64,000 nt of DNA from positions 62,001-126,000 of the forward strand of contig CP145413.1 of assembly GCA_036867785.1 (NCBI GenBank). Direction: 5' to 3'. The notes under the pieces were generated by a model. That model searched no databases. It saw only the letters and a program-made list of their open reading frames with translations, and was not told where the DNA came from. The DNA comes from Plasmodiophora brassicae. Taxonomy: Eukaryota; Endomyxa: Phytomyxea; Phytomyxea; Plasmodiophorida. Numbering within the stretch: position 1 is the first letter of the stretch; every line of letters begins with the position of its first letter. Positions 47,116-57,227 of the stretch are shown here, in pieces. The position numbers and the translations under genes are program-made.

Positions 47116-47850
47116 CTACGATTCACGGCGGTCAATGAGGCGTTTGATAAGGTCAGCGTGGTCGAACGCAAGGTCGATCTTGGCGCCACCGAGCGATTTG
47201 GCGTCATCGATGTGGACCTCTCCAGCCGGGATGACGGACTGGGGCCCACCGGCCGCCCCTGCCAGGCCACGACTGCGGGGGACCTGCGTGAAGTTGTCCT
47301 CGTCGAGCTCGACCCAGCGAACCTCGCCGGCATCGCTGCCAGCGTGCGGCTGGACATCGTCCAGGTTGACGACCGTCTTGAACAGGTAGGTGGTCGTGTG
47401 GCCCCGGGGGTCCCGATCCGGATCCGACTTGACAGTCACCAGTTCCAAAGCGCCTAAACGGTCGGGTTAGAGTGCTGACAAGCGGAGTGATGGCAAGCGG
47501 AGGTCCTGATCGACGCGATCCAACGTACTCTGTTTGACGTCGATACCGGTCTCTTCTTTCAGTTCACGCTTGGCGGCGTGTTCCACAGGCTCCTTGTTGG
47601 CGATGTCCACGTATCCGCCAGGAAACGCCCAGGCTTGGCTGTACGGCGGCGATGTGCGCTGGATCAGCAGGACGAACTTGCGGTTGTCACGAACCCCAAC
47701 CACGCCGACGTCTACCATCAGCGACGTCTGCGGCTGACGGTACAGGTAGCCGATCAGGGCCCGCTCGCCGCTCTGCTTCTCCTCCGGTTCATACAGCAGC
47801 CGGGCAGCGCCCATACGACCGCCCAGGTACAGTTCAACCATCCCGGGCAC
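47116..47850 (-). CDS. Nudix hydrolase, ADP-ribose-pyrophosphatase-like
   Basis: Start at [20 protein letters not shown] (or four residues later). The Nudix box is [20 protein letters not shown] followed by [12 protein letters not shown], with the spacing of ADP-ribose/NAD-type Nudix enzymes (WALPGGFVD-EP). The first exon ends near 47490; the next carries [15 protein letters not shown] and [14 protein letters not shown], and the C-terminus [15 protein letters not shown] is the usual LAFDH helix of this group. An additional small intron (GTCCCC... to ...GAG) is possible around 47290-47220. No targeting signal is obvious. Substrate inferred only from the family. Confidence 0.8.
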
Positions 47851-48293
47851 ATTGCTATCAAAGACCTCCTGCAGGTTCCGTTCACAACCCGCACGTCAAT
47901 GCCGTCAACGCGCATCACACACCTGCGCAGAGCGCCGTTTCATTCTCCTGATCGCCCCTGACACCCGACGTGTCGCGTATATCGAACGAGCGCCACCGAT
48001 TTCGTTGTGATGCGCTGGGCGAGCGGCTTGCTGCAGCCTGGTTCAAAACGCCGATCCGCTCGGTCAGGTATTATTTCCGGGCCCGATTGGAGGTTAAGCA
48101 CTGTATGACTCATATACGAATATTCCACCCCAGACGGACGGGTGTGTGCAGCTCTTCCGCCCGAGCCGACCCCGTTCCGAGCAGGTTCCGGCGGTTCACG
48201 GCTCCCCGCGCAGGAATACCACGTAGACCCGAACAACGAATAGGGTATACATAGGCGGCTACTGATTCGGTGTATGGCAATACTACGCGACGG
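47851..48293. other. Intergenic, nothing recognised
   Basis: 443 bases between the Nudix gene and the acidic-protein gene. No motif or repeat seen. Confidence 0.4.
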
Positions 48294-48758
48294 TTAGGTG
48301 GTGGTTCTTTGCCGCTTCGGCGCTCGGTCGTCACTATCGGCATCGCTGGCGGTCTCGTCGTCATTCCCTTCGTCGTCAGGCGGGTCGTTCGGATCATCGT
48401 CGTTCGGATCATCGTCGTCGTGGCCCTCCTGCTCCTCGTCGTCGGTGTCGGCGTATTCTTGATCGGTGACGTCATCGTCGTCGTCCTCGCCCTGGTCGTC
48501 GTCGTGCTCGAAATCGAGGGCGTCATCGTCGTCAAACGTGCTGCTTGCCATTGAATCGCCAGTCATCGGCCGTCGCTGCCTGACAATCGGGCGCGGATAC
48601 ACTTCAGCACTGGCATCCTCTTCGTCCTCTCCGGAACTCGACGTTGCGTCGTCTACCTCGTCGTCCGGGTCCTCCGCATCCACGTCGTCGTCATACGACG
48701 GGTCCTTCGCAGGCGCCCGGCCCGCACGCGCCGGTTCCTTCCCGCGCGGCGCTGACAT
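48294..48758 (-). CDS. Highly acidic protein with basic C-terminal tail
   Basis: 154 residues from MSAPRGKEPARAGRAPAKDP. Over half is Asp/Glu with few hydrophobics (VDAEDPDDEVDDATSSSGED; long DDD and DDE runs). It ends SDDRAPKRQRTTT, a possible nuclear localisation signal. The composition recalls histone chaperones or RNA polymerase regulators, but no family motif is visible, and the GAC-rich codons could be low-complexity drift. The frame can extend to 48851. It diverges from PIG-H. Confidence 0.5.
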   Translation of the reverse strand: MSAPRGKEPARAGRAPAKDPSYDDDVDAEDPDDEVDDATSSSGEDEEDASAEVYPRPIVRQRRPMTGDSMASSTFDDDDALDFEHDDDQGEDDDDDVTDQEYADTDDEEQEGHDDDDPNDDDPNDPPDDEGNDDETASDADSDDRAPKRQRTTT

Positions 48759-49020
48759 CCCACAAGTATGATCGTTCAAGAAGAACCCTCGGTACCTGTA
48801 GCGGTGCCCAGTGGTCTGGTAGGAGCAACCGCCGTCCGCGTTCCGCGACATCCATCACGCCACCTGTGACTGCCTGCCACAGGGGACGACGACGACCGAG
48901 TACCGACCCACGCGCGCGCCAAAACAACGCCCGACGCGCCGTCGCCGTATTCTTATTTTTTTGGTTGCGGTGTGCAAGTTCCAACCCGCGCCGCGCCCGC
49001 CGCTGTGGTCAGGGTGTCGC

Positions 49021-49639
49021 ATGGACGTGCAGTTCGAGTGCAAGCGGCTGCCGTCCGACATACGGCTGTTCACGCTACGTCGCCGGGGGTGGCCCGTGTC
49101 GATTGCGGATTATGCGGTGGGCGTGGCCTGCGCGGCGTGCCTGCTGGGGCGAGTCGCGGTCAAGGGCTCCATTGCTGTGACCGACTCGGCCGTACTGCTA
49201 GCCGTCGGCATGGCCGTCTGGCGTGTCACGGCGGCCATGTCCAGTGTCTGTGAAGGTACATGCGGGCGAGGCGCGCAGCGTGCGTGCTTGTAGTGACATC
49301 GTCCTGGCAGAGTCGCTGCTCGTTGTACAGGAGCTGGGCGTACAAATTACAAGGAAAACGTATTCGGGCAAGTCGTCCCACATATTTATTGACAAGGATA
49401 AGATCTCCTCCATTGTGGTAGGGCCCGTCACGTACGTCACATTTCCCTGCGTTCTCTGAATCCTTGGCCGGCAGATCAATGAGGGCATCACGGCGTGGCG
49501 CGTGATATTCTACATGGCGTTCATAGTCGAAGGGCAGTCGGATATGGTTCTAGCGTTCTCGTTGCTTCCGAGAATGGCGGTCCTGCTCCCCATTTATCGA
49601 GGCATCCGCGCCGCCGTGTACGGCGGACCCGAGACATGA
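49021..49639 (+). CDS. PIGH: PIG-H subunit of GPI N-acetylglucosaminyltransferase
   Basis: A subunit of the ER complex that makes GlcNAc-PI, the first step of GPI anchor synthesis. Start MDVQFECKRLPSDIRLFTLR; a hydrophobic hairpin (YAVGVACAACLLGRV, AVLLAVGMAVW). An intron near 49236-49276 leads to the PIG-H signature ESLLVVQELGVQITRKTYSG and FIDKDKISSIV. A second intron (GTAGGG...CGGCAG) joins INEGITAWRVIFYMAFIVEG and LLPRMAVLLPIYRGIRAAVY. The sequence EAI/NEGI...V.FYLA.IV.G is diagnostic. The exact first donor is ambiguous (GTCCAG or GTACAT). Confidence 0.9.
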
Positions 49640-49972
49640 TACCTGTTGGGCCTGTACCCCAACAGAAGTACCTATATACACAAGTTTGCATAAGTTATGT
49701 GGCATCTCTGGCGGCCCTGCATAATCAGAGGCCAGCTTCTCAACGTAAACGTGTCGAAGCTTGAGGCACGCCACGGTGTAGTCTTGACCTACTTCGACAA
49801 GCGTTAAGTACGATGGCAGCCATGCCGGGCAACGGGATTAGATCACAGCATCCCCCTACGACCGTGCTCCTTGCAGTTATTGAATGCTATACGTCGTACG
49901 GTCATTCCCGCAAGCCGCAGCGCAACCGCACACACGGGGATAACGTGGCGCGCCCGGCAGCCAAACACGACA
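49640..49972. other. Intergenic, nothing recognised
   Basis: 333 bases downstream of PIG-H; no motif seen. Confidence 0.4.
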
Positions 49973-50670
49973 ATGCGGAAGGCCGCACCGTGGCCACTGC
50001 TGGCGCAGCTCATCGCTGATCTGCATCAGCTGGCCGCGCGGATCCCGTCTGCCGAGTACCGGCGGAAAACGAGGCGAGCAGCGCATTTCCTGGACTGTTT
50101 GGGTGCGCTCCGGTCGTGTCGTCGTGTACTGGCCGGAATGTGTTCACCCGTGGCTCAGGGCGCAAGCTGGGTCACGTGCACAAGTTTCGATGTAATCTGG
50201 AGCTGCAAGGCGTCACCTGGTCTGTCCCGCTGGCTCAGCTGTTGGCCTCGGTTTAACGTTGACTGCCAGCATCGACCTTGTGTTCCGGCACTGGAAGGAC
50301 GAAATCTACGGGTGCACAAATGTCAGAGGTCGGTGATGTAATTATTGTGCAGTCAGGTTGGCTCGTATACCTCACCGTTCACGATGCAGACCCTAACTCC
50401 AGAGAGAGCAGACACTTTCGTGATGCGCTGAATTCGTACCCGTTCAACCGCGTTCGCCTGACGTTAGCTAATGCGAGGAGGAATGACGCACCGCGTGTCG
50501 TCTGTACGTCGCCGGCGCCGTTGCTCGTATCAACTTCTCAACCTTTGCCTTATCCACGTACGTAGGCCCCGTGAGTCGCAACGAGCGATGGCTATGCGGG
50601 AGTCATGCGACCAGGCCGAAGTTCGTATCGCTGATGAGGAAGCTGCTGTTTACTGGGCCGGGCAAGTAAT
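49973..50670 (+). CDS. Unassigned multi-exon gene
   Basis: Several plus-strand segments look protein-coding but lie in different frames, as in a gene with short introns: MRKAAPWPLLAQLIADLHQL with RKTRRAAHFLDCLGALR; FRCNLELQGVTWSVPLAQLL; VYLTVHDADPNSRESRHFRD with ALNSYPFNRVRLTLANARRN; and RINFSTFALSTYVGPVSRNE with KFVSLMRKLLFTGPGK. The first segment is a little like the MED14 N-terminal helix, but the rest does not support that. No family assigned; the borders are provisional. It converges with the F-box-GTPase gene. Confidence 0.4.
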
Positions 50671-50798
50671 ATCTGTTTTACACGCACGTCTTCTGCATTC
50701 TCGACATGAGATACAGGAACGGGGCGTCGCATCCTTTGCGTAGCATGGCGGACGTCTCGAAGTACGGCGAGCCGAAGTCGTTGACCTACTTAGCCCAG

Positions 50799-51729
50799 TC
50801 AGCGCCGCCTGCTCTCCATGCGTGTCCCAGACGTTTGGAAACGCACCAGATCGAATATCTCTGTCGCGGGAACGACGAACGACGGTTTCAGGTCAGACTT
50901 TGTCCCAGCGAACGCCAGCGGTATCGTCTGGAAGCGTTCTCCCAGATACCGACGAAACGCAGTGGCGATTTGCCTCGCGCGCGTCGCTGAATCCCTGGAC
51001 GTCCGGTCGATCACGATCAGCAGAGCCGTTGGCCCTTGGAATAGGCGTGTGTTCGGGTACGGCGACGGGCGAACCTTTCCGGAAGCAGCAGCGCGTCAGC
51101 ATCGGTACCGCCTCGAGGCTCGCGTTCGACCGACCGTATCTCGCATATCCACAATTCGGACGGACGCCTTCTCACAGGAACTGTTCCGCCTGGTGGAGAA
51201 CGACACCGACCGGACGGCCAGGTCGGTATCACCGGGCCTGAAGATCGGCCAGCGCTGGACGGTGCCACTGACCCTGCACAGGATTCAGATACGGATGGGC
51301 GACGCCTGCTGACCCGCGTCGCACCGATCGATTAAGGAGCTGGATCACACGCGACGTTAAGATTGGCCTGTGCACCGGGTACCCACCGACGGCGCGTACG
51401 TACCTGGTCCCAGCGGTGCGGCCGCCAGTGGCGACAATCTTCATCAGCGCCAGTGTCCCCGAGGGTTCCCGGTACAGCCGATACCGTCGGGAGAGCCGCG
51501 CCAGGCGGATCGCACGTTTACGCTCCGGGTGCCGCACGTCATCAGGGAACATGGCCCATTCCATCGCCAGCAGCATCGCCCGCCACAACGCCTTCTGGCC
51601 CTGCAGCGCGTATCGCCACGCCCAGCAGCTTCGCTCGACGCGCACCACCTCGGCGACATCGCAGTACGACAACGCCCGGACGACGAGATCGACCGGCAAG
51701 TCGTCCCACGATGCGCCACCCGCCCGCAT
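50799..51729 (-). CDS. F-box protein fused to a divergent Ras-like GTPase
   Basis: Start MRAGGASWDDLPVDLVVRAL: F-box at residues about 6-45 (LPVDLVVRALSYCDVAEVVR, ALWRAML). The same exon continues through a basic helix to LALMKIVATGGRTAGT, where a GTACGT...ATCCAG intron adds SSLIDRCDAGQQASPI. Together this reads as beta-1, a P-loop and helix-1 of a Ras-superfamily GTPase (family: KIVxxGxxGVGKTSLIxR), but the catalytic Lys is Thr. Next comes a switch-like segment, then KASVRIVDMRDTVGRT (G3, DTAGQ-like, Gln lost). The next segment has PTALLIVIDRTSRDSATRAR and PLAFAGTKSDL (G4: NKxD has become TKSD). F-boxes bind Skp1 in SCF ubiquitin ligases. Intron borders after G3 are not fully resolved. Two overlapping genes are less likely because the F-box and P-loop share one exon. 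Confidence 0.68.
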
Positions 51730-51945
51730 CGATCGGCGCCCAAACGCAAACCACACTTTGCGACCGTGTTCGACCAGACGGACGGAACACCGTTCCCACC
51801 CGTTCGCTGTCCAGCGGGTGCCTAATCTGGACGCCGCCAAGCGCCTGGCGGACCCACTCCCTGGGCCAGAGCGTCACCCGCACATGCCCGCCCTCGTCGA
51901 GACGGCTCAGCGTCGCGTGGTCCTGGGTGCGCCCGTTAACCGCTT

Positions 51946-53386
51946 TTATGGAGACGCGGGCGCGGGACGTGGTGCCGCCGGCGCGAACGACGCGTAGAAC
52001 GGGGCGTACAGGATGCGGAACGGCCCGTCGGGGTTCGACGCACCTCGAGCGATTCGGAAGTAGCCTTGCTCGCCGAACGAGGGTCCCCATTGGTTCTTCA
52101 GCTTCCAGTACTGACGCACCATGTTTCAGGGCACCGGACGGCAACGGAACTGTGTGTGAAGGTCCAACCGGCAGGCGAGCTTTGGCGTCGTACCCGTACC
52201 CGACCAGCAGGACCGAATGGTCGATGACGCAGTCAGGGTCGTTCCAGCCCGGCGACCCGATGATGACGCCCGATTTGTAGAAGAGGATTTCAGGGTAGTT
52301 GGCGCACATGACGACGGCGATCGGCTGATGACGCAGGGCGCTCATTAGCGCCGATTCCGTCTCCAGCGACTGCCTCGTGTGTTAAGCACGGGTCACCGCA
52401 GGGGGGGGGCAGTCGGCGACGACGTACGACAATGGAGAAGGACGCGATCCTGTTAACATGCGGCTGACAGGAATCCGATCTGCATCGGGACGGGGACGAT
52501 GTAGGTTGAGCGTATGGATACGCGGCGTCGTTGCATAGCGCGTTCCTCTGGGCGTACTGAAACGCTGCGCCGAGCCACCCCCCGGCTGTGCACGTCCTGT
52601 ACCCGATCGTCAGGGATACAACGGGCAGCGTCGTCGACGATGATCAGCGCGTGTGCCGAACTCGTTAGGGGATGCACGTTGGTAGGTGCAGTCGGCGAGC
52701 ATTTCGGCGGACAGGTCGGTGGCGCTCGACAGGTTGCGACTCAGGGCCCAGGCGCCCTCCAGCGCCCCGGCCGTTGCGAATGCCCTAAGGAGAGACGCGC
52801 GTCACCTTGGCAGCATACCCGTCTGTTGGTGGTTGCAGGCGGGGTACCAGCAGGTCGCGCAAGGGCCTTGGTCCTTGACGGGGCTGACGACACCTGGGAC
52901 TGTGGTCCAGTCCAGGAACGACGTCTTCCGTATCGCATCGGCTTCGACTTGTGCCTGCTGGCACCAGTCAGGAGGTGGAAAACGATGTCGATGCGGTCAC
53001 TGTGCGTGTGTGTGCCTGCAATGCATCCCAGTTCTTGTCGCGAGTGCTGGGCAGGGTGATCCCCATGTAGGAGCGAATCTCCTTGTCCGTCAGGTCGGCG
53101 AACCGGTTGACCGCCAGCTTCCACGTCGAATTCTTCGCGTTGTGCTGATTGACATAGGAGACTCGTTTGCTCCAGAGCCGGTATCGATAGAGCTCCTGCG
53201 ACCCGGCCGAGTATTCCTGCCAATGCGGACACGCTCGGCCCTTTGGCTGCCCACGATGGCTGGTCCAGTCACGCGTACCTTTCCTTGCCTAGCCTTGTAT
53301 TCGCCCCATGGCGTCGCCCGGTACCCATGGCCAACGATGAACCGTGTGGCGGCAATAAGAACCGCAACGTGGACGCCGATGAACAT
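51946..53386 (-). CDS. Papain-family (C1A) cysteine protease, cathepsin L-like
   Basis: Signal peptide [20 protein letters not shown]. The I29 inhibitory propeptide starts [12 protein letters not shown]; an intron (GTACGC...TGGCAG) adds [20 protein letters not shown] and [16 protein letters not shown]. Mature domain: [20 protein letters not shown] with the nucleophile in CATCWAF, the W completed across a GTACCC...CCTTAG intron, then [18 protein letters not shown]. The His is in [15 protein letters not shown], the Asn in [18 protein letters not shown], and it ends [17 protein letters not shown] plus an Ala/Pro tail. The usual CGSCW is CATCW here. Lysosomal or secreted. It diverges from the SUN gene. 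Confidence 0.92.
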
Positions 53387-53835
53387 TGGCCCGCCGCCAC
53401 CACGTCAGATTCGCAGGAGATTCGACGGCCAGTACGGGATCCTTTCGCGCTCCCCCATGCCGATATCTAGATATGGATCATTAAGGTCAACACCGAACCC
53501 GGGTCATCAAGCCCCCGGCGGTACCGATCATTCAGTCCCGCGTGAGCCACAAACAAAACCTCATTGTTCACAATTGCGACTGATGCCCATGTTCGTCGCT
53601 GCCAGGCCATGCTCTAGAACGGGGACCCCATACACCGCGCTCGTCCAGCGGGGAACGCAGCCGGCACAGGCCACCCCAATGGGCCATCTGTTAGTTCACA
53701 GCGGTCGTTTGCAATTGGAGGCGCAACGCGCAAGCAGTGTCAGCGTGCTCGTCCATCCACATTCCTGACTGGGACTGTCGACTCGACGGGCAGCCCCCGG
53801 TCGTGCTCGTTGCTGCTGTCACTGCAGGTCGATTG
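53387..53835. promoter_or_regulatory. Divergent promoter region protease / SUN gene
   Basis: 449 bases; no repeats or named motifs recognised. The SUN frame is open upstream to 53737 without homology. Confidence 0.45.
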
Positions 53836-54964
53836 ATGGCTCGGAAAGCGACCGCCGGCAAGTCGCGTCCAGGTGAGCCGGAGGCAGCTTCGTCGCGAAC
53901 GTCGTTCAGTGAAGGGTCGCCACGTCCAAGGTCGTCCGCGTCGTCATCGGAATCGTCGTCATCGTCGATGTCGACATGGATTGGGTACTGCCTGCCGCCG
54001 CTTGTATCGAGCGTCGGCCAGCGTGCTAACGCGTCGCTCAGCATTGGCGTCGTGGCCGTCCTGATCGGGTACGTCTTCAAGCTCCAGACGGACGTTGCCA
54101 CCATGGCGACGGCCATCGGGAAGCTGTCGGGCACAAACCCAATTCAGTCTGGGCCCAGCCCCGTTGACGAGGCGGTGTCGTCTCGTATCCAGGAGCTAGA
54201 GCGAGCCGTCCAGGCATTGTCGAAGGCGGCCGCGAACAGGCGTGATCCTCCCGCCGGAGCCTTAAGCGTCCAGGACGCGGTCGATAGGGCGCTGTGGCGA
54301 TTCGCGTCGGACCGGACGGCCCTGATCGACTACGCCATGGAGGCCATCGGCGGGCGCGTCCTCTCCAGTTCGGGTGTGCACCGCGGCGACGGCCTCGGCT
54401 TCATCATCCAGTACCTGACCTGGTCAGGCCAGGACGAGCGGCAGATGCTCCAACCGAGCATGGAGGTTCGACCATCGGTCGCCTCCACCCGTTGCCCTGC
54501 ATTGACCCTGATGCGTCCGGTACAGCTGGGACGATGCTGGCCGATGCCGGGCAAGACGGGTTGGGCAATCATCCGCCTCGGCCGGCGGGTGTTCGTGGAC
54601 GGGATCACAATGGAGCACATCTCTCCTGACAGCACCCCTCACTTCGAGTACGTCGCATGCTGCGAACGCTCTGTCCCCATCCGCCGTCGTCCAATGCCAC
54701 TGTTCGCACAGGACGGCGCCGAAACGGTTCACCCTGTCTGTGCACGAGCGCGAATGCAATGGAACCCGGACCCGGTCTGGGGCGCAGCTGGGCGCATGGG
54801 AGTACACGGCGCCGTCGATCGCCGCAGGCGTCGGCCCCGTCCAGACGTTCTCGTTCCCGGCCACGACATGCCGGGTCGTGTCTGTCAACGTGTCCATCGA
54901 CGACAACTTCGGCAGCGACGCCTACACCTGCGTCTACCGGGTACGAATCCATGGCAACCCGTGA
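53836..54964 (+). CDS. SUN-domain inner nuclear membrane protein
   Basis: SUN proteins bind KASH partners across the perinuclear space (LINC complex). Start MARKATAGKSRPGEPEAASS: an Arg/Ser-rich nucleoplasmic N-terminus; one hydrophobic helix (SIGVVAVLIGYVF) at about residue 75; a coiled coil (RIQELERAVQALSKAA). SUN domain: DYAMEAIGGRVLSSSGVHRG, then an intron (GTTCGA...GTACAG) joining MLQPSME to LGRCWPMPGKTGWAIIRLGR, VDGITMEHISPD, and a second intron (GTACGT...GCACAG) joining TPHFE to TAPKRFTLSVHE. It ends YTCVYRVRIHGNP, the canonical SUN terminus with its conserved Cys. The expected disulfide and KASH-lid region is present. Confidence 0.92.
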
Positions 54965-55002
54965 CAGTAACAATTTAGGAACGGTCGTTCTCGCCTCGAC
55001 CC

Positions 55003-55783
55003 TCACTCCTTTTCCTTGCCGCGTACGTACTCGCTGATGGGCTGGGAGAACCGTGACGATCGCCCATGGCCGTTTCGTGGGTCGGGTGCGCGCGTGTACC
55101 CGCAATGTGGGACCTTGTTGTGCGGCCAGTTGTACAGAGTGGTGCACCCCGGCGTCGGGCCCGCACCACCCGGCACGGACGCACCCACCACCAGTGAGGC
55201 GGCCGGTGCGCGACGCCCGCCAAACTGGTCGCTCTTCATCGCCTGAGCCTGACGGTCGGCCTGCTCCTTCGTCGCCTTGGCGAACTGCTCGACGGCCTGC
55301 GACCAGATGCTGCTCTCCAGCGCCTCCTGTCGCAGGTACCGGTACGACTTGCTGGCCGTCTCCGTGTTCGCCGCCGCCGCCAATCGCAACGCGTCCGCCG
55401 TCGTCGAGGTCGCCACCGCCGGCGAGTCACGATGGCCTAACACGCGCTGGAACGTCGTGATCGTCTGCTGCGAGCCGTCGTGCGCCGTCTCACGCAACGC
55501 CATCTCCTCCACCCAGTTCCCTTCCAGGACGCCATGGTCGCCACGACGCCGGCCGGTCACCATGACGCGCAGACCACACGTCGCAGTACCGTCGAACGAT
55601 CCGACCACCTCGATAGATATGCCTCACGGGCGGCAGGTACGTAGTGGTATCAGCCAGCAGTAGCTGCAGTAGGTGGTGCGCGTGCGCCCTGCGTGCGATG
55701 CAGCACGACGCAGTGCGCCAGTCGAGCTGGTCACGCGCAGCGGGAGCGTCGGCGGGCGACCCGTCAGCACTGCGTGCAGCCAT
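55003..55783 (-). CDS. Hypothetical protein, two or more exons
   Basis: The 3' exon has LRLAAAANTETASKSYRYLR and ESSIWSQAVEQFAKATKEQA (helical), then a Gly/Pro segment and TLYNWPHNKVPHCGYTRAPD, ending SQPISEYVRGKEKE. A likely first exon starts MAARSADGSPADAPAARDQL and ends LLLADTTTYLPP at a GTGAGG donor. No family recognised. It converges with SUN (38 bases between stops), which makes a real gene likely. Confidence 0.5.
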
Positions 55784-55954
55784 CTGGTCAGCGGACCGTG
55801 GGTGGGTCCATGCAGTGCAGACTCGGTAATCAGATCGGTCCGTCTTCTCACAGGAGCGCTATATGGATCAACGCCATATCGCTGAACAGCCGCCCCCCGC
55901 AACGACTAGCAGTCTCGATCATGCTGAAACACCCAGGTCGGGTCAGACGTTCAA

Positions 55955-56042
55955 TTACACATATGTGTAAACGTTGCGTTAAACCTTTCTTCTGTGTATA
56001 CGTCTAAACATATGTTTCGACGTGTTTTGTGTCGAAACGTTT
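55955..56042. promoter_or_regulatory. Cluster of palindromes in a divergent promoter
   Basis: Four adjacent palindromic elements in an AT-richer patch: TTACACATATGTGTAA (55955-55970, perfect), AAACATATGTTT (56006-56017, perfect), GTTTCGAC...GTCGAAAC (56014-56038, 9-base loop) and AAACGTTT (56035-56042). They end about 35 bases before the next gene's start. Candidate dimeric factor-binding sites. Confidence 0.7.
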
Positions 56043-56076
56043 ACATATTACGACGGTACGGTGCACAAAGTCCGCC

Positions 56077-57189
56077 ATGCAGCTCTACGGCGTCATGATG
56101 TCGCGCGTCGGTGACTTGGGATCGACGCGGGACCGGCCCATCGTCTGTTTCTCGGACGACGACGCTAGCGCGGAGGCGGGGACGGCGCCGCCGGGGCGGG
56201 CTGCGCCGGCGGCGGCATCGTCCCCGCCCCCCGAGGTGATTGTCGTCGACGACGTCGACGGCAGTGTCGAGGCGTTACCCGACCAGAAGCGCCGGCGAAC
56301 GGATACGCCGGTCGTGCAGGCGGGTGCGGCGGCCGGCCGGCAGCCCCCGATGCAGGTGTGGCTCAAGGAGGTCCTTGAACGCTACCCGAACGTCAGGGTC
56401 CGGGTCGTGGCCACGATTGGCGACTCGCAGATCGTCTCGCTCGATAACGCCACCGCCGTCCTCCGTACGTGATGACGTCGTCCTGTGTCCCAGTGTCGTG
56501 TTGGCCGTCGTTAACAAGACGCCACAGATGGGTATCGCCTGGTGGTCGCCTATACGCGCGATGAGGGGCATGGGCCGCGCTCGACAGCCATCATCGTGCT
56601 GATGATCCCGGACGTGCATGATCGATCTGTCACATCGATCGCTGTGCGGATGCTGCGACGGGCGCCCAACCCGGTCCTGCTGCCGGGTGTCGATCCCGGC
56701 CCGCTGCAGGAGATGCATCTTCAGTTCGCGGCGCTAACCGCGAAATCGCCCAACGTCATGGGCCACCATTTCGCCACGAATGAGCCGATCATCGATGTCG
56801 TGCTGCGCGTCGTTGCCGCCGCTGAGGTCCTGGTCAAGAACGCCCGGTGTGCGATCCCTGCCCAGGCGCCGGTTGACGAGCCGAGGTCGGTCCACACCCG
56901 TTCCGTCCGGGGGTTGCTGGACCTGGTCGAGACACTCACCTCTCTGTTCAGGTTGGCCCGGATCGTGTCGGCAAAGACGCGCGGCTCGCGACCCTGCCCG
57001 CTGTGTGGGATGGTGCCGCCGATCACGATCGCGCATATCCAGGAGCACCGAACCGAGATCATGGCGAGGATGTCACCCGAGGACCTGGACGAGTACCAGC
57101 GCATCCGTCGAGCCGAAAACGAACGCGTTCGTGCTGTCGTGACACAACTCAGGTGCCAGGTGCTGTCTGGAAGAGCACCGGGGCGATAA
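56077..57189 (+). CDS. Unknown nuclear-type protein with C-terminal CxxC zinc motif (MED27-like?)
   Basis: Two exons. Exon 1 (MQLYGVMMSRVGDLGSTRDR) contains an acidic patch and QKRRRTD, a possible NLS, then VWLKEVLERYPNVRVRVVAT. An intron (GTACGT...CCACAG, about 63 nt) joins NATAVL to HGYRLVVAYTRDEGHG. Exon 2 is alpha/beta, then helical (PIIDVVLRVVAAAEVLVKNA, LLDLVETLTSLFRLARIV), ending with CPLCGMVPPITIAHIQEH. A helical region followed by L...LF...PCxxCG recalls Mediator MED27, but the zinc motif continues as C2H2 (H-x3-H), so the assignment is weak. Confidence 0.5.
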
Positions 57190-57227
57190 CGAACGACTTG
57201 CTGTATGCTATAATATGATCAGTATCG

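Noticed and set aside
49973-50100. MED14 assignment for the first segment of the 50-kb gene
   Set aside because: One helix resembles the MED14 N-terminus, but the following segments do not match and the gene is far too short.
52401-52410. Third poly-G tract
   Set aside because: Only about ten G, inside an intron-rich part of the protease gene; not comparable to the 16- and 22-G tracts.
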